This document shows, in pieces, positions 35,641 through 49,859 of a stretch of DNA of 64,000 nucleotides. The notes beneath the pieces were generated by a model. It worked only from the letters and a program-made list of their open reading frames with translations, had not been told where the DNA came from and searched no databases. The position numbers were made by a program, and so were the translations under genes. Numbering within the stretch: the stretch's first letter is position 1; each line of letters begins with the position of its first letter. Source of the DNA: Artemia franciscana. Its lineage: Eukaryota; Arthropoda; Branchiopoda; Anostraca; Artemiidae. The stretch is taken from positions 19,516,038 through 19,580,037 of the forward strand of contig NC_088879.1 in the NCBI RefSeq assembly GCF_032884065.1, read 5' to 3'.

Positions 35641-36531
35641 CTATAGCCTGGTAGGCTAGTAGAATTCCAAATCAAAACAAAAAGAAGTCAAACTAGAATT
35701 TTATCCTCTGTTTAGGGTAGCTCAACAAAGCTAAAGTCTTATCATTTAGGATTTTTTAATAGATAATTTTGCTTTTACAGTATGAATACAACATTTTCCA
35801 ATATATTACCTGAACAATTTAACCCAAGATTCCACTAATTCAGACCCTTCCTTTCTCTCCAAATATACCAGAGAGTATGCTAGATCATTTTTCAATTCTC
35901 TCTGACCTCAAACTAATGTGAAATATGTCAAATCCGGAGGAAATTAATCCAGTGCTAAATCATTTAATTATAATAGAATGACACTCCTAACACTATACGG
36001 ATGTTTTATGTTTGAAATTTTTTGCCCAAACCGACAAGTAAAAAGTGTTTTCATGAACCAGTTTTGTTTGAGCTCAACCATATGTAATTTTTTCCGTTTT
36101 TGCGTTAATGCCAAGTTTACACGCATAGGATTTTATAAAAATCCTATAGCGAAATCCTTAAAGGTTCCAAAGAAAAGTGTTCACACGTAAAGAAGCGTCT
36201 ATATGCATAGGGTAAGCACGTAATTAGTGCCGAAAATATTTTTGAGGGTGAAATATTTGAAAAGTTCAAACATGGATCCGTATTCAAATCTGGAAGAATT
36301 GGCGATTGGGTAGCCTGATTCAATTTGTGTGGCCAGATGTATAATTTCAAGATTCTATATTGTGGTTTCCATTTGTCTTTTTATAGTCATTCCATTCAGG
36401 TTACCCTGGATGTTTTTCATTGTGACAGATTGTTGTAATGCTCTGCTGAAAGAGGAAAAATATTTTAATTACATAGGATAAGAAAATTTCAGTAGGCTAA
36501 TCAGTTAAAAGTCTTAAACTAGCCGGGGAAG

Positions 36532-37150
36532 GGTAAAATTCTAGTTATTTGACTTCTTGCTATCTCAGAAAGGGTTTAGGTAAGGAAAATGAAACTTTCA
36601 GGGATAAATTTACAGACTAAAGTATGTCCCGGGAAGGTATTTTGAAGCAACTACCTCTGCTCCTTCTCCCTCTAGAGGGCCTTGACCTTTGAAAATATGT
36701 GTTTTATAAAAGTGAAACGGTTGCAAAATAGATCTTCTGCTTAATTGAAGCACAACAAAATTGTTTTCAGCATCATAACTTTGCTCAATTTTGTTTTATA
36801 AGGTTTTAAAGATATGCAAATATATTTCCTAAATTTTGAAAAAAAACATTGGTATGGCTCAAAATTCTACTCAGATAACAGGAATTGCATTTTCAGAACT
36901 AAAGGCAGAGAAAAAGCAACTGGTAACTGAAAAATTAAGGTAAAATGTTGTTTTGCCAAAATTTCAATAGGCATAGACCTGTCATTTAGGCAAATTTCAG
37001 GGCCCTCTAGAGGGAGAAGGAGTGGAGGTGGGTACTTTAAAATACCTTCCTGAGACATACTTTAGCCTGTAGATTTATCCCTGAAAGTTTCATTTTCCTA
37101 ACCTAAACCCTTTCTGAGATAGCAAGAAGTCAATTGACTAGAATTTTACC
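36532..37150. mobile_element. Foldback element with 8-bp target duplication (619 bp)
   Basis: Its ends, GGTAAAATTCTAGT and the complement, bound ~150-bp inverted arms. It is flanked by CGGGGAAG (36524-36531) and CAGGGAAG (37151-37158), an 8-bp duplication with one change. Element B has the unoccupied site, with the 'aagggaag' sequence once (complement at 57574-57581), so the insertion is demonstrated. An 8-bp duplication is typical of hAT or P superfamily transposition, so this family was mobilised differently from A-D. Confidence 0.85.
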
Positions 37151-37699
37151 CAGGGAAGTGTTTATTCCAGTAAAAAAATCACCATCTATCTTTTTTGCCT
37201 CCTTTAGCCTGTTTCCAGTTCCTGATTGCCATTTAAATTTCATTTTGTCTGTTACTCATTTCTTATCCATATTACTGAGGGGTCATAGCTAAGCACTAGA
37301 GAAGTCATTGTTAAATATCTTGTGCTTAAGTATATATAGCTTGTTGCAATTAACTAGAATTTCTAAGTATACAATTTTTGATGTGTTCTAAGCCAAAAGA
37401 AGGACCTGTAGGCCTATTGAAGAAATTATTGTAAAAAAGGATTCTTTATAATTTACATAATAATTATAGCTAATACATTCTACATGTAGCCCTACTTTAC
37501 TTTACACTCAACCTTCCTAATATAGAAATATATTGCTGAAATTACATATTTTCCATTGATTCTTCCAATCAATCCCTTGACCCTAGTTCCTGTCAATTGA
37601 AGCAACTGTGAAAAAACAAGAACTGGAAAAAAACTAACAGGTGGCACAGTACCCTGGAAATATGTAATTTGGGCGATATATTTGCACATTAGACAGGTT

Positions 37700-38240
37700 G
37701 GGGGTAATTTTTTCTTCTTCATATTTTTCACATACAACTAAAGTGAACACGCCACCAACACCTTTTTATGCTCTTTCCAAATATAATAATTGCTTCTATT
37801 GTAAATTCAAATTTAAATACTTTTTAACCTAACCTAAATAATTTTGGAACTGACAAAACATAGTAAATTATTTTGTCAAAAACAAGCAAATATGCATACT
37901 TTAGTTGAAAATTCAACACCAAGAAAGAAGAAAACAGTATAATATTGTACAATTTATTTATCAACTTAATTGTGGATAATCAGTGCTTTTGGATTATATG
38001 ACATTTAAAAAAATGGATTTATGATGAAACAGTAAGTTTGAACCCAATGTTTTAAAGTTTGAGACCAATGTGTTAATTCTTTTTATGCCCAAAAACTAAA
38101 ATATTTGGTCATTTTCAAAAGCTAAAAACTGCTTAAATTTGCAATAGAAGCAATTATTATATTCATAAAGAACATAAAAAAGCATCAAGTGGAATGTTCA
38201 CTTTATTTGTAAGTCAAAAATATGAACAACAAAAAATTTA
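37700..38240. repeat. Foldback related to 830-1372
   Basis: The left arm 'ttcttcttcatatttttcac' (about 37710) and right arm 'aaaaatatgaacaacaaaaa' (about 38215) are inverted. The central part contains another pair around 'caattattatattcataaag'. Confidence 0.65.
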
Positions 38241-38329
38241 CCAATTTATAGTATAGAGCTGCATGATTTTTCCCCTGGGTACATAGACTAAGTGGATGGT
38301 CACTTGTACCTGATTGTGTTTCTACTGTT

Positions 38330-39735
38330 ATTAGTTGGATAGAAAAAAAGACAAAGAAAGTTCCTGTTGAAAAGAAAAGAGCCCAAAATTGAGATTGAAT
38401 TGTCAAAGCTTGGAGGTTTGCCCCTTCAGTCTGTTTAAAGAAAACAAATTCATAATTGAAGCTTTGTTCATTTCAATCTTAAAGGTAACCTATGTTTGTG
38501 ACACTTCATTAAATGTTTGTAAAGGGATACTTTTATTTATTCATTTGTCTTGTCTGTTTTCTACAAGATTGTTTTTTAATCTTTAAATTGATATGCATTT
38601 CTTACAAATTAATTAGTCATACCAGAGTTCTATTTATGAGTTTTTGACCTACTTTGTAATCCCTGGTCTCAAAATTTCATATACATTTGTTGAAGCTAGG
38701 ACACATAGAAATACTGTCTGTTTAAAGAAAATGGATAGACATAAGTAGGTTTTATTACACTAAAGCCCTAGGGTCATGGCAATTAAAACAAAACAATGAA
38801 GATTAACTTTAAAATACTTGACATCACATAATTATAACAGTCACAAAGAAAAACAAATCACAAAATTTTACTTCTCTGCTCTGTTGCCAACCTGAACAAT
38901 TGTCCTACATTTTTAAACCTTGCAAAATATTCACCCCCATTACATTCACCAGCCATCATTCATGACCCCCACTCTTATCTATACATCAACAATTCAGGGA
39001 AAAGGAAGGACTGAAAAGGAAGTGCAATTGGAACCTAGGGCCCAGGCATCCTATGCTTTTGCATGTCCTTCCTGCTTACTGTCCCCAGATTGCTCTAGGT
39101 ACTCATTTAAATTTTGGCCAATTCTTGCTTAGCTTAGAGAGTCACATCACTGACCCCTTTCCTAAACCAAATAAACTGGCAATGCCAGTAATTAAACCTG
39201 TGCTCCTTAGACAATAGATTCTCAACCCAAATTGCCAACCACTTAGCAATGAACACAAATATGACCAGAAAACAACAATTATTTGAAAAAAGAAAATATT
39301 AAAAAAAATCAAGTCATAGTTGCCAGGATGCCTTGCTGCCATTTTCTCTACTCTCCTATAAACAATATATATTTTATTTAGACAAATTAATTTTAAGACA
39401 GGTATCAACAAAACTCCATCAGGGATTGTATTTACTCAAGATACAACCAGCAATATTAATGCTTAGCTTTGTGATATTCTAGTCTTGAAATAATAAAAAA
39501 AGAAGAATTATATGTTCTATGTTCTATTTCTTTTCTACCAGCTCATTTGTGATAGCAATATGCTTATGGTTGGCTTAAAATCTCTCTAAATGCTTTAAAA
39601 TAGATGGAACTTTAAAAACAAAATATACTGATGAGAAAAAAGAATGTTACCATAACTCTCTAAACTTGGTACTGTTTAAGACAATTTTTTAGCAAAGCAA
39701 ATGCAAAACTTTAATGTATTTTGATATAAGATACT
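38330..39735 (-). repeat. Core module, inverted (in element C)
   Basis: Reverse-complement relative of the core in A and D. The tRNA-like segment lies at about 39178-39252 with a decayed B box (complement of 'gtaattaaacctg'). Confidence 0.72.
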
Positions 39736-40557
39736 TCAGAGAGTTTTGACCAAATCTATGAATTAAAGGGCAAGGCATTCCTTCCCAATTTTTACAAAAG
39801 AAGAAGCTTGATTAAAAAAATAGATATATCTTTAACAGAAAGCAAGTGACATTAATGAAATTAATCAAAACAAAATTAACTGAGATTAAAGAATATCAGC
39901 TATATATTTATCTTATAGAAGGTGGCATAAAATATTGTTTCTCAAGTTAGAAAAACCCAGTGTTACAACTTAAAGTTCTAATCAATAACAGGAATTGTAA
40001 TTTAAGAACTAAGGCCAGAGATAAAAAAACTGAAAATTATGGTAATATGTTGTTTTTTCAAAGTTTCAAAAGATATAGACATGTCATGTAGGCAAATTTT
40101 AGGACCCTCTATAGGGAGATGGAGTGGAGATAGGTACTTTGCAATACCTTTCTGGGACATACTTTAGCCTGTAGACATATCCCTGAAAGTTTCATTTTCC
40201 TAATCTAACCTCTTTCCAAGATAATCAAAAGCAGCTAAAGTAGAATTTTCTCCAACTGAAAATATAGTGTGGTTTAGATGCCAAGCCTGTTTGATATGGT
40301 AATATAAATCTTGCATGATGTTTTTCTTTTTTTAGTTTGATATAGGAATAATAAATCTCATTAATGCAACCTTCAAGCCCTGGGAATAAGAAAAGGATAT
40401 AAACAGTAGCCTGATAAGAAAAGATATAAACAGTAGGGGGAAAAATATTCAAGATTACATTTTAGAAACAGGATTTATTTCTGATAATTGGATTCACAAA
40501 ACTCAATTAGGCTATGTTCAAAGGTACAAAGAAGTTTCTAAACTGCTTGAATGGGCA

Positions 40558-41000
40558 AAATTAACCTAAGATAGACCTAAGTACAGTTCTATCATTAATG
40601 CAATCTTCAAGCCCTGAAAATAAGAAAAGGGTATACATAGTAGCCTAGTTTGGGAATAAAATTCAAGATTGCATTTTAGAAACTAAATTTGTTTCTGATA
40701 ATTGGATTCAGCAAACTTAACTAGCTACTTTCCTAGGCACAAAGAAGTCCTTACACTGAAATTTTACCCCAGGGCTCGTAAAGGAATATGTCCAAACTCT
40801 AAAACAATGCCCTAGCAGAAAAAAAGTGAAGCACCCAACTAAGCTAACCTTTTTAGAGTTACTGAGGATTACAACCAACCTATCCAAAGGCGATTTAAAA
40901 CTATTTCTTCTTAAAAAAGCGTATGCATTAGAAAAAACTTTAAGGCTTTAGCTTATTACTTGTAAGGATTTTGCTCAGAACTTGAAATAATTTCAAGCTA
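40558..41000 (+). repeat. 430-bp direct repeat, left copy (element C)
   Basis: It matches 42469-42920 from 'attaacctaagatag' to 'gaaataatttcaag', with small differences. A shorter related stretch precedes it at about 40370-40500. Confidence 0.85.
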
Positions 41001-41224
41001 AATTTTTTTTATAGAAACATAACAAACAAAATGAAAAACAAATTAATTTTGTTATGATATGACAAATAATTTGGTAACAAGGGAACATCAAAAAACATAC
41101 TTGATAAGATTATGGAACAGCTCTTCTGATAATTTTGCAACAAACTATAGGGGAATTTAATGCATAGACCAAGTAGTCAAAATAATACTGGGATGTCCAT
41201 GAATCAGCAAGACTAAAAAAAAGG

Positions 41225-41819
41225 TTTAAAATAAGAGCTTTGAGACATGATATCCTTCTAAATATCAAATTTCATTGAGATCCAATCACCTGTTTGTAAG
41301 TTAAAAATACCTCATTTTTTCTAATCTTTCAGAATTACCCCCCCCAACTTCCCCAAAATGAGCGGATATGTTCCAGTATGTCAATCATGTATCTAGGACT
41401 CGTGCTTCATATTCTCACCAAGTTTCATCCTGATCCCTCCACTCGAAGTTTTTTCCAAGTTTTAGGTTTCCCTCTCCCAACCCCCCCCCCCCCCAATGTC
41501 ACCAAATCTGGTTGGGATTTAAAATAAGAGCTCTAAGACACCATATCCTTCTAAATATCATATTTCATTGAGATCCAATTGCCCATTTGTAAGTTAAAAA
41601 TACCTCATTTTTTTAATTTTTCAGAATTACCCCCCCCCCCAGCCACCCCAAAGAGAGAGGATCCGTTCTGATTATTTCAATCATGTATCTAGGACTTGTG
41701 CTTATTTTTCCCACCAAGTTTCATCCCAATCCCTCCACTCTAAGTGTTTTCCAAGATTTTAGGTTTCCCCCTCCCATATCCCCCCTAATGTCACCAGATC
41801 TGGTCGGGATTTAAAATAA
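41225..41819 (-). repeat. Two inverted satellite units
   Basis: Two ~295-bp units (about 41225-41520 and 41520-41819) are the reverse complement of the satellite at 4672-7090, with C runs of up to 14 where the plus copies have G runs. They lie between the two 430-bp direct repeats. Confidence 0.9.
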
Positions 41820-42154
41820 CACTGGTAGCTGTGAAATAAATACTCTGAATCTGATGCAAAAACAGGATATTTATAATAAGTCAAAGCAGGATAATGAATG
41901 CAATTTTATTTGTTTGAAACACACTGAATCTCTTACTAGGTAAGAGCAATGAGCCTCTTTCCTTGTTGTGCCATAACTTCAGTCAATTTTATGCCAGATT
42001 CAAATGTAAAATAAAGCTAGGCTATTAACCAATATTATACAGCATTTGTTCTTAAACTAGACTTCTGAATGATTAGACAAAACACTCATAAATTTTCATA
42101 TAGGTTTATGGTTTAATATGAAAATGGATAAAGGTTGAGCATAGAACCTCTTGA

Positions 42155-42367
<213 letters not shown>

Positions 42368-42468
42368 GTTCTCCATATACATTGATGTGTAGAAATTGCA
42401 TTTTGAGAATCAAAGCAAATGTGAACATGAACAGAAACTCAAAATTAAGAAAAAATATTTGGTCAGGA

Positions 42469-42920
42469 TTAACCTAAGATAGGCCTAAGTACAATTCTAT
42501 CATTAATACAATCTTTAAGCCCTGAAAATAAGAGCCTAGCCTTGGAATAAAATTCAATATTGCATTTACGAAACTAAATATAAGCATTATATGCATTATA
42601 AAAACTAAATTTGTTTCTGATAATTGGATTCAGCAAACTCAACTAGCTAATTTCCTAGGCACAAAGAAGTCCCTACACTGAAATTTTTCCCCATGGCTCG
42701 TAAAGGAATATGTCCAAACTCTAAAACAATGCCCAGGCAGAAAAAAGTGAAGCACCCAACAAAACTTACCTTTTTAGAGTTACTGAAGATTACAACTAAC
42801 CTACCCAAAGGTGATTTAAAACTATTTCTTCTTAAAAAAGCGTATGCATTAGAAAAAACATTAAAGCTTTAGCTTATTACTTATAAGGATTTTGCTCAGA
42901 TCTTGAAATAATTTCAAGAT
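42469..42920 (+). repeat. 430-bp direct repeat, right copy (element C)
   Basis: See the left copy at 40558-41000. The pair encloses about 1.47 kb containing the satellite units and the microsatellite. Confidence 0.85.
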
Positions 42921-43089
42921 AAAAATCCTTTCGTCCTTTAAGGAAACGGCTTAAGTATTTGGCCATTATGACCGAATCCTTAAAGGATTTTTCCAAAATC
43001 CTATGCGTGTAAACTTGGCATAAACATACAAGCTGGTTAAACCAAAGCTGTCATTGGTTAAACCAGCTGGTTGACGCGAAAAAAGGCCT

Positions 43090-43439
43090 TAATTCACGAT
43101 ATTTCTTAGCCTAATAAGTGCCATTATGCCAAGTAATTTACTTTGTACAGAAACGGAAGAATAAACAATTTTAAAACTTTACAAAAAAAAACTATAAGCA
43201 ATTATCTTATTATTCAAAAACCTTCATTAAGATATTGATCCTTTGATTATTTTTTATGAAGAAAAAATTGTTTTGGCCAAGGTACAGGAAAATTTTCTTT
43301 ACAATGAAATGGCTAAGTCAATTAAAATATAATAATAAAAAAAAATCCAGCTAAAAATAAAACAAATTCAGCTAAAAATAATCTTTTTATTCTATTTTTT
43401 TTCCTTTTTGTAGCTTCAGTTCCTATCATTGATACGATG
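43090..43439. other. Spacer between elements D and E
   Basis: AT-rich flanking DNA with no gene visible. It is the sequence into which D inserted on this side. Confidence 0.45.
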
Positions 43440-43509
43440 GGTGCGTTTGTTTACTTGTCCAATGGGATTTTTACTAATCGAGGTTTAACCCCTAAAAGAT
43501 AGCAACAAA
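43440..43509. mobile_element. Left end of element E, copy 2
   Basis: It begins GGTGCGTTTGTTTACTTGTC and equals the complement of 541-610 (69 of 70). The rest of this element is displaced by A copy 2 and lies beyond the window. Confidence 0.5.
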
Positions 43510-46500
43510 GACCGTGTCCGAAATCTTATTTCACAAAGAATGCTCCATCTGGATGCAGGGTTAATTCTGAATACTCAGTCCGAAAACAGTTTTCGTCATT
43601 TGTTCTTTGAAGCTCAAATCCCTACTCAACAGCAACTCAGTAGTAGGGGAAGAAACAGAAATCAACCATCAGATTGAAAATAGCTTCCATGTAGCTCCTA
43701 ATCACTTTGCTACTACTGCAAATTAAAGTACTGGACATTCTTTTGCTCTGTCTGACGGAGGAGCAATTTTTTTTCTTGCAGATAATGATGCATAATTGTC
43801 AAGACTTTGATTTTGGAAAGCTTAGGTCAGACACTGGGTATATCTAGCATTTACTAGTCTTTGGTAGGCTTATGTCTAACAATATGTAAGGCCCATGACT
43901 TTCTTATGATGGCAATCAAGATTAAAGGTCATCACTAAATTCAAGGATCGAATTCTCTCTGGCCTTTGAAATCTAGTGGTCATGCAAATTGGGTGATCAT
44001 TAGATTTGGAACATAGTGTATATGCACTGCTGAACTAAATATATCTAGAGAAAATAAAATGTCAGTGTCTCCAGAACCATCTAGACCATATCTAGTAGGC
44101 TAATAGATCTGAGATTTTTCATTACAAAGCTGCTGCTAAGAATCAGAAACACAAAGAATTGAGATTAGAAGGCAGTTGTGTTAATAGGCCTTGGTTATTT
44201 AGACCAATTAGATTTGTCCTATATTTTACCACTTAGCTGAATTCTTTTGTTTTGCATTTGCTTTGCTAAAAAGTTGTCTTAAAAAGTTCCAAGTTTAGAG
44301 AATTATGTTAGTACTTTTCTTGCTGATCAGAACAATTGTCTTTACAAATCCTTCTGTTCAAAGCATTTTAGAGAGATTATAAGTGCACCATGGGCACATT
44401 GCAGTCTCAAATGAGCTTGTGGAAAACAAATAGAACATATAGTTTTTCTTATTTGTATTATTTCAAGACCAGAATATCACAAAACTAAGCTTTCATATTG
44501 CTTATTGTATCTTAAGTAAATACAATTCCTGATGGAGTTTTGTTGATACCTGTCTTAAATTTGTCTAAATAAAATGCAAATTGTTTATGGGCAGCAACTA
44601 TGACTTGAGTTTTTTTAAATATTTCCTTTTTTCAAACAATTGTTGTTCTGTGTTCACATTTGTGTTCCTTCCTAAGTGGCTGGCTCTCTAGCTTGAGAAT
44701 CCTCTGTCCAAAGGGCACAGGTTTAATTCCTGGTATTACTAGATTATTTGGTTTGGGACAGGGATCAGTGATGTGACTCTGATAGCTCAGCTGGAATTGG
44801 CCCAACTTTAAAAAGTTACCTAAAGAAATGTGGGGACAGTAAGCAGGAAGGGCATGCAAAAGCACAGGATTGCTGGCCCCTAGCTTCCTATTGCACTTCC
44901 TGGCTAAAGGATCACCTTGTCCTTTACTGGGCTTCTGACTTAGCCATATAAGCCTTCTTTTAAACTTATTAAACATAAATACAAATTAAGAAATGGCAGT
45001 AGGGTAGTTGTTCCTTTTCAATGAATTGTTGATGTATAGACAAGAGTGTGGGTCATGAGAGATGGCTGGTGAAGGTTTTGCAAGGTTTAAAAATTTAGGT
45101 AATTGCTCAGGTTGGCAACTGAGCACGAAAGTAAAATGTTGTGAATGGATTTTCTTTGTGACTGTTATGCTTATGTAATGTCAAGTATTTTATAGTTAAT
45201 CTTTATTGTTTTATTTTAATTGCAATGGCCCTAGGACTTTAGTGTAATTAAACCAACTTACATCCATCCCTTTTCTTCAAACAGACAGGAGTTCTGTGTT
45301 CCCTAGCTTCAATAAATTTATATGCAATTTTGAGACCAAGGGTTACAAAGTAGGTCAAAACTTGCAAATGGAACTGTGGTGCAACTAATTAATTTATAAG
45401 GAATGTATATCAATTTAAAGAATTAAAAAAAATCATTTGGAATTCAAACAAGACAAATAAATAAATAGAAGTATTCCTTTACAATCATTTAATGAATTGT
45501 CACAAATGTAGGTCACTATTAAGATTGAAATGAACAAAGCTTCAATTATGAATCTGTTTTCTTTCAACAGACTGAAGGGGCAAACCTCCAAGCTTTGATA
45601 AATTCAATCTCACTTTTGGGCTCTTTTCAATGGGAACTTTCTTTGGATTTTTTTTTTACCAACTAAAAACAGTAGGGAAAGCATCAGGTATAAGGGACTT
45701 AAGAGACTAGACAACATTTAGAAAAGCCTCATGCAACATGATCTAAATAAGGATGCTATTGTAGAGTATCAAAGAGAAGCCTACATATATCCCAAATAAA
45801 GTAAAGGCATATTACAAAGAACAAGAACAGGTTCATAGAATACCATTGAAGTGGTAAAGAAACAAGGAAATTGCAAAAGTTGAGATTATAAGATTAACAA
45901 GAAACTATGAAAATTGAAGTACAGTACTAGCCTCCTTCCAACAGGACAAATAAGGGGATTCACACCCCAAGGCTCTGACTACTTTCAACTACACCTTTAG
46001 GAGCGAAAAAAAAAAAAATTAAATACATTTTTTCACATATGTAAAATATGACAGTTGACTCAGGAGTTTAGGGTCAGGGATTCAACACTCTGTGGTGCCA
46101 CAAATGGAAGGACCTTTGCTGTCATAAGCAGTGTTAATCCTAGCACACACCCATACTCAAATATAACATTCTGTAAAGTCATAAACATCTTAAACAGCAA
46201 AAATAAAAGACTTTTTTTTATTTTTGATAAATATTATTTGAAAAAGGACACTACAAGGCAAATATCAGGCTCATCAGCATGCTAAATTTGATGTGACAAT
46301 GATAAAATTTGTTAAATCTTTTCTGGGACCAAACATGTTAACTATAGATAACACAGACATTGCAATTTCTATTTCTCCATCCATCTGTTTGATTGAGATT
46401 CTGAGACTATGACCCTAGGTCAAAAAGGCTAAGGCTTTTAAAGTTTTTTTCATTGGCCTTAGGTCAAATAGGGAAAGAGGAGGGGGCTCTATAAACAAAA

Positions 46501-49346
46501 AGTAGAAAATTTTTGTTGATTTGGTGAAGTTAGTGAAAGGAACATCAAATCAAACAGTTTGTGGTAACAAACTGTAGTAAGGAGAAACCCGGCTCAATAG
46601 TAACCAAAACTAAAAAAATGGAATTTTGATACCAATAGCTACATCAAAAGAATCGCATTTTAATGGTGATTTCAAATATATAAGTTTCATCAAGTTTAGT
46701 CTTACCCATCAAAAGTTACAAGCCTGAGAAAATTTGCCTTATTTTAGAAACTAGGGGAAACACCCCCTAAAAGTCATAGAATCTTAACGAAAATTACACC
46801 ATCAGATTCAGCGTATCAGTGAATCCTACTGTAGAAGTTACAAGCTCCTATCTACAAAAATGTGGAATTTTGTATTTTTTGCCAGAAAGCAGACCACGGA
46901 TGCGTGTTTATTTGTTTGTTTTTTTTTTTCTCCAGGGGTGATCGTATTGACCCAGTTGTCCTAGATTGTTATGAGAGGGCTCATTCTAACGGAAATGAAA
47001 AGTTCTAGTGCCTTTTTAAAGTGACCAAAAAAATTTGTGGGCACCTAGGCCCCCTCCCACGCTAATTATTCTCCCACAGTCAACGGATAAAAATTCTGAG
47101 ATAGATATTTTATTCAGCGTAGTCGAAAAACCTTATAACTATGTCTTTGGGGACGACTTACTCCCCCACAGTCCCCACAGGAGGGGCTACAAGTTACAAA
47201 CTTTGACCAGTGCTTACATATAGTAATGGTTATTGGGAAGTGTAGAGGCGTTTTCAGGAGGATTTTTTGGCTGGGGGAGGGGTCGAGAAGAGGGGGATAT
47301 GCTGGGGGAGCTTTCATTGAGGAATTTGTCATGGGGGATGAAAATTTCCTTGAAGGGAGCACAGAATTTACTAGCATTACTTAAAAAAAAACAATAAAAA
47401 ATATATGAAAAAGTTTTTTTCAGCTGGAAGTAAGGAGCAGCATTAAAACTTAAAACAAACAGAAATTATTACCCATATAAGGGGCTCACCTCCTCCTAAT
47501 ACCTCAATCATTTGTATAAAAAAATATACAAATTTCATTTTAATTATTCCTCTGTGGAGAGCTAAAATTAAAACATGCATTGATTAGAAAAAGTTCACAA
47601 ATTAAATTAAAAAAAAACAAATTGTTTCAACTGAAAGTAAGGAGCAACATTAAAACTTAAAACGAACAGAGAATACTTTGTATATGAAAGAGGCTGCTTC
47701 CTCATCAACGCCCCGCTCTTTATGCTAAAGTTTGTTACAAACTCTAGCCTAAAGAGTGGTGCATTGATGAGGAAGCAGCCCCTTTCATATACAAAATAAT
47801 TTCTGTTTGTTTTTAGTTTTAATGTCACTCCTTACTTTCAGTTGAAAAAACTTGTTTTTTTTTTGTTTAATTTAAATGAAAGATGGAATAAATGTACATA
47901 GCAAAATATCACCAAATTGGATCCTACTTGAATTTATCAGATTTGGTTAGTATAATTTCAAGAATGGGTAAGGTGCTGTCTCTGATAGTTGAGCAAGTTT
48001 AAAAAAAAATCCTTTAGATCAAAAAGCTTAAAAATAAATTTGTGTCTGACACACAATATAGTTAAGTATATGTAGTTAAAGGAAAAGCTACCATATTTTT
48101 CATCCCTGGGAAATTAGTTTAAAGCCCTGTCCTGATTAGAAGAGGTAGCTCAGATCAGGTTACTCAAAACATGATTCTAAAGGAGATAGACCATGGTTAA
48201 AATGCTAATATTGCACTGATACTTAGTCAATTATAGCTATTTCAGCTTATTTGCATTGTGATGTTAACAATGGGTTTGCAGCTTTAATGTGATGATTGCT
48301 TGAAGACAGGATTATCACCCTATTTAGGGTAGATCAATTTTACTTGAAAGAAAATCATTTGGTAAAATTCTAGTTGATTGACTTCTTGCTATCTCAGAAA
48401 GGGGTTATGTTAGGAAATGAGACTTTCAGAGATGCATCTACAGGCTAAAGTATGTCCTTGGAAGGTGCTTTGAAGTACCAACCTCTACCCCTTCTCCCTC
48501 TAGAGGGCTGCAACCTTCAAAATATGTGTTATAAAAGTGAAATCTTGCAAAATAGATCTTCTGTTGAATGAAGTACAACAAAATTGTTTTCAGCTTCACA
48601 ACTTTGCTCAATCCAAATTTATAAGGTTTCAAAGATATGCCAATACATTTCCTAAATTTTGAAGAAAAAAAAGTGATATGGCTCAGAATTCTACTCATAA
48701 CTGGAATTGCATTTTCAGAACTAAAGGCGGAGAAAAAGCAACTGGTAACTAAAACTTAAGATAAAATGTTGTTTTGTCAAAATTTCAATTTTGACAAACC
48801 TGTTAAACTTGTCAAACCTGTCAGATTGGCGATTTTCATGGCTCTCTAGAGGGAAAAGGAGTGGAGGTGGGTACTCAAGAATTCCTTCCCAGGATATACT
48901 TTAGCCTTTAGAACCACCCCTGAAAGTTTCATTTTCCTAACCTTACCCCTTTCTGAGATAACAAGAAGTCACTCAACTAGAATATTAACAATCACTTTAT
49001 TAAACAACTATCAAAAAACTGCTGATCAGCTATTACTCTGCTTAGAGATAATCCTTTAGCAGGGCATGAGAAATTTTGTGTTTTCTCTTTGTTTGAAACA
49101 GCTTAATTTTTTTGCTTCAAGAATAACAGAACAAAAAAAGTCAATGATCATTGTATTTAGCAGTTATCATACAATTAAAGCTCTATGATCACTGAGCAAG
49201 GTGAAGATCTACATCCTTAATAATAATCATCTAAATGCTGCTGATCACAAATAATTTTTTTTTTTAACTGAGATATTCTTAGCCACTTACACTGGAAGTT
49301 TTTTTTTGTCACACATTTTTGAAATTTGAAATCTCTCTGGAAACAG
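43510..49346. mobile_element. Element A, copy 2 (left 5.8 kb; interrupted by B)
   Basis: It starts at the same terminal base as copy 1 and follows it almost base for base to position 30379 of copy 1 (49346 here). There element B copy 1 has inserted with a CAG duplication. Internal repeats recur in the same order: core 44265-45715 with tRNA-like segment 44662-44740, dispersed repeat 46556-47398, foldbacks 47603-47873 and 48368-48990. The right end is outside the window. Confidence 0.87.
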
Positions 49347-49753
49347 AGTTGCGTTCGAATCGACTCGAAAAAGTCAACTTAAAAGTTGACTTTTTTCTCT
49401 GCTGCCGTTTTATTTAGTAAAAAGTTGACCTAGAAAGTCAACACAGAATTGCGAATCGAACGCTTCAATGGCAAAAAATTTAGAAATATGAAATTGTTTT
49501 TGTCTAAAGACAAGGAAATTGTTAATAGGCCTAGTGGAAATAATCTTAGCTTTTCAGTGACCTGTAAGTAATCTTATGCATATTCCTTAGGATTTAAAGG
49601 GTTTTTGGTGTTCTAGGCCTATCTTGCATAGGCCAAGCTTAATAAGAAATGAAAAGAAAAATTTTATGTTGTTAAAAACGTTGATTCTCAGGAAGGCAGC
49701 TATCACATTGGTGAGTTATTCTAATATTACCAAATCTAACAAGCTTAGTTTCT

Positions 49754-49804
49754 AAACCAACCTATAATTTTTAGTTGAAAAAATTAAAAATTATAGGTTG
49801 GTTT
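49754..49804. repeat. Perfect 20-bp palindrome arms
   Basis: AAACCAACCTATAATTTTTA (49754-49773) and its complement (49785-49804) are separated by 11 bases. It is repeated in B copy 2 at about 58792-58838. Confidence 0.9.
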
Positions 49805-49859
49805 GTAACTTTATATTATAGGTTAGTTAAAAAATCTAAAAATTATTGGCTTCTTTTCC

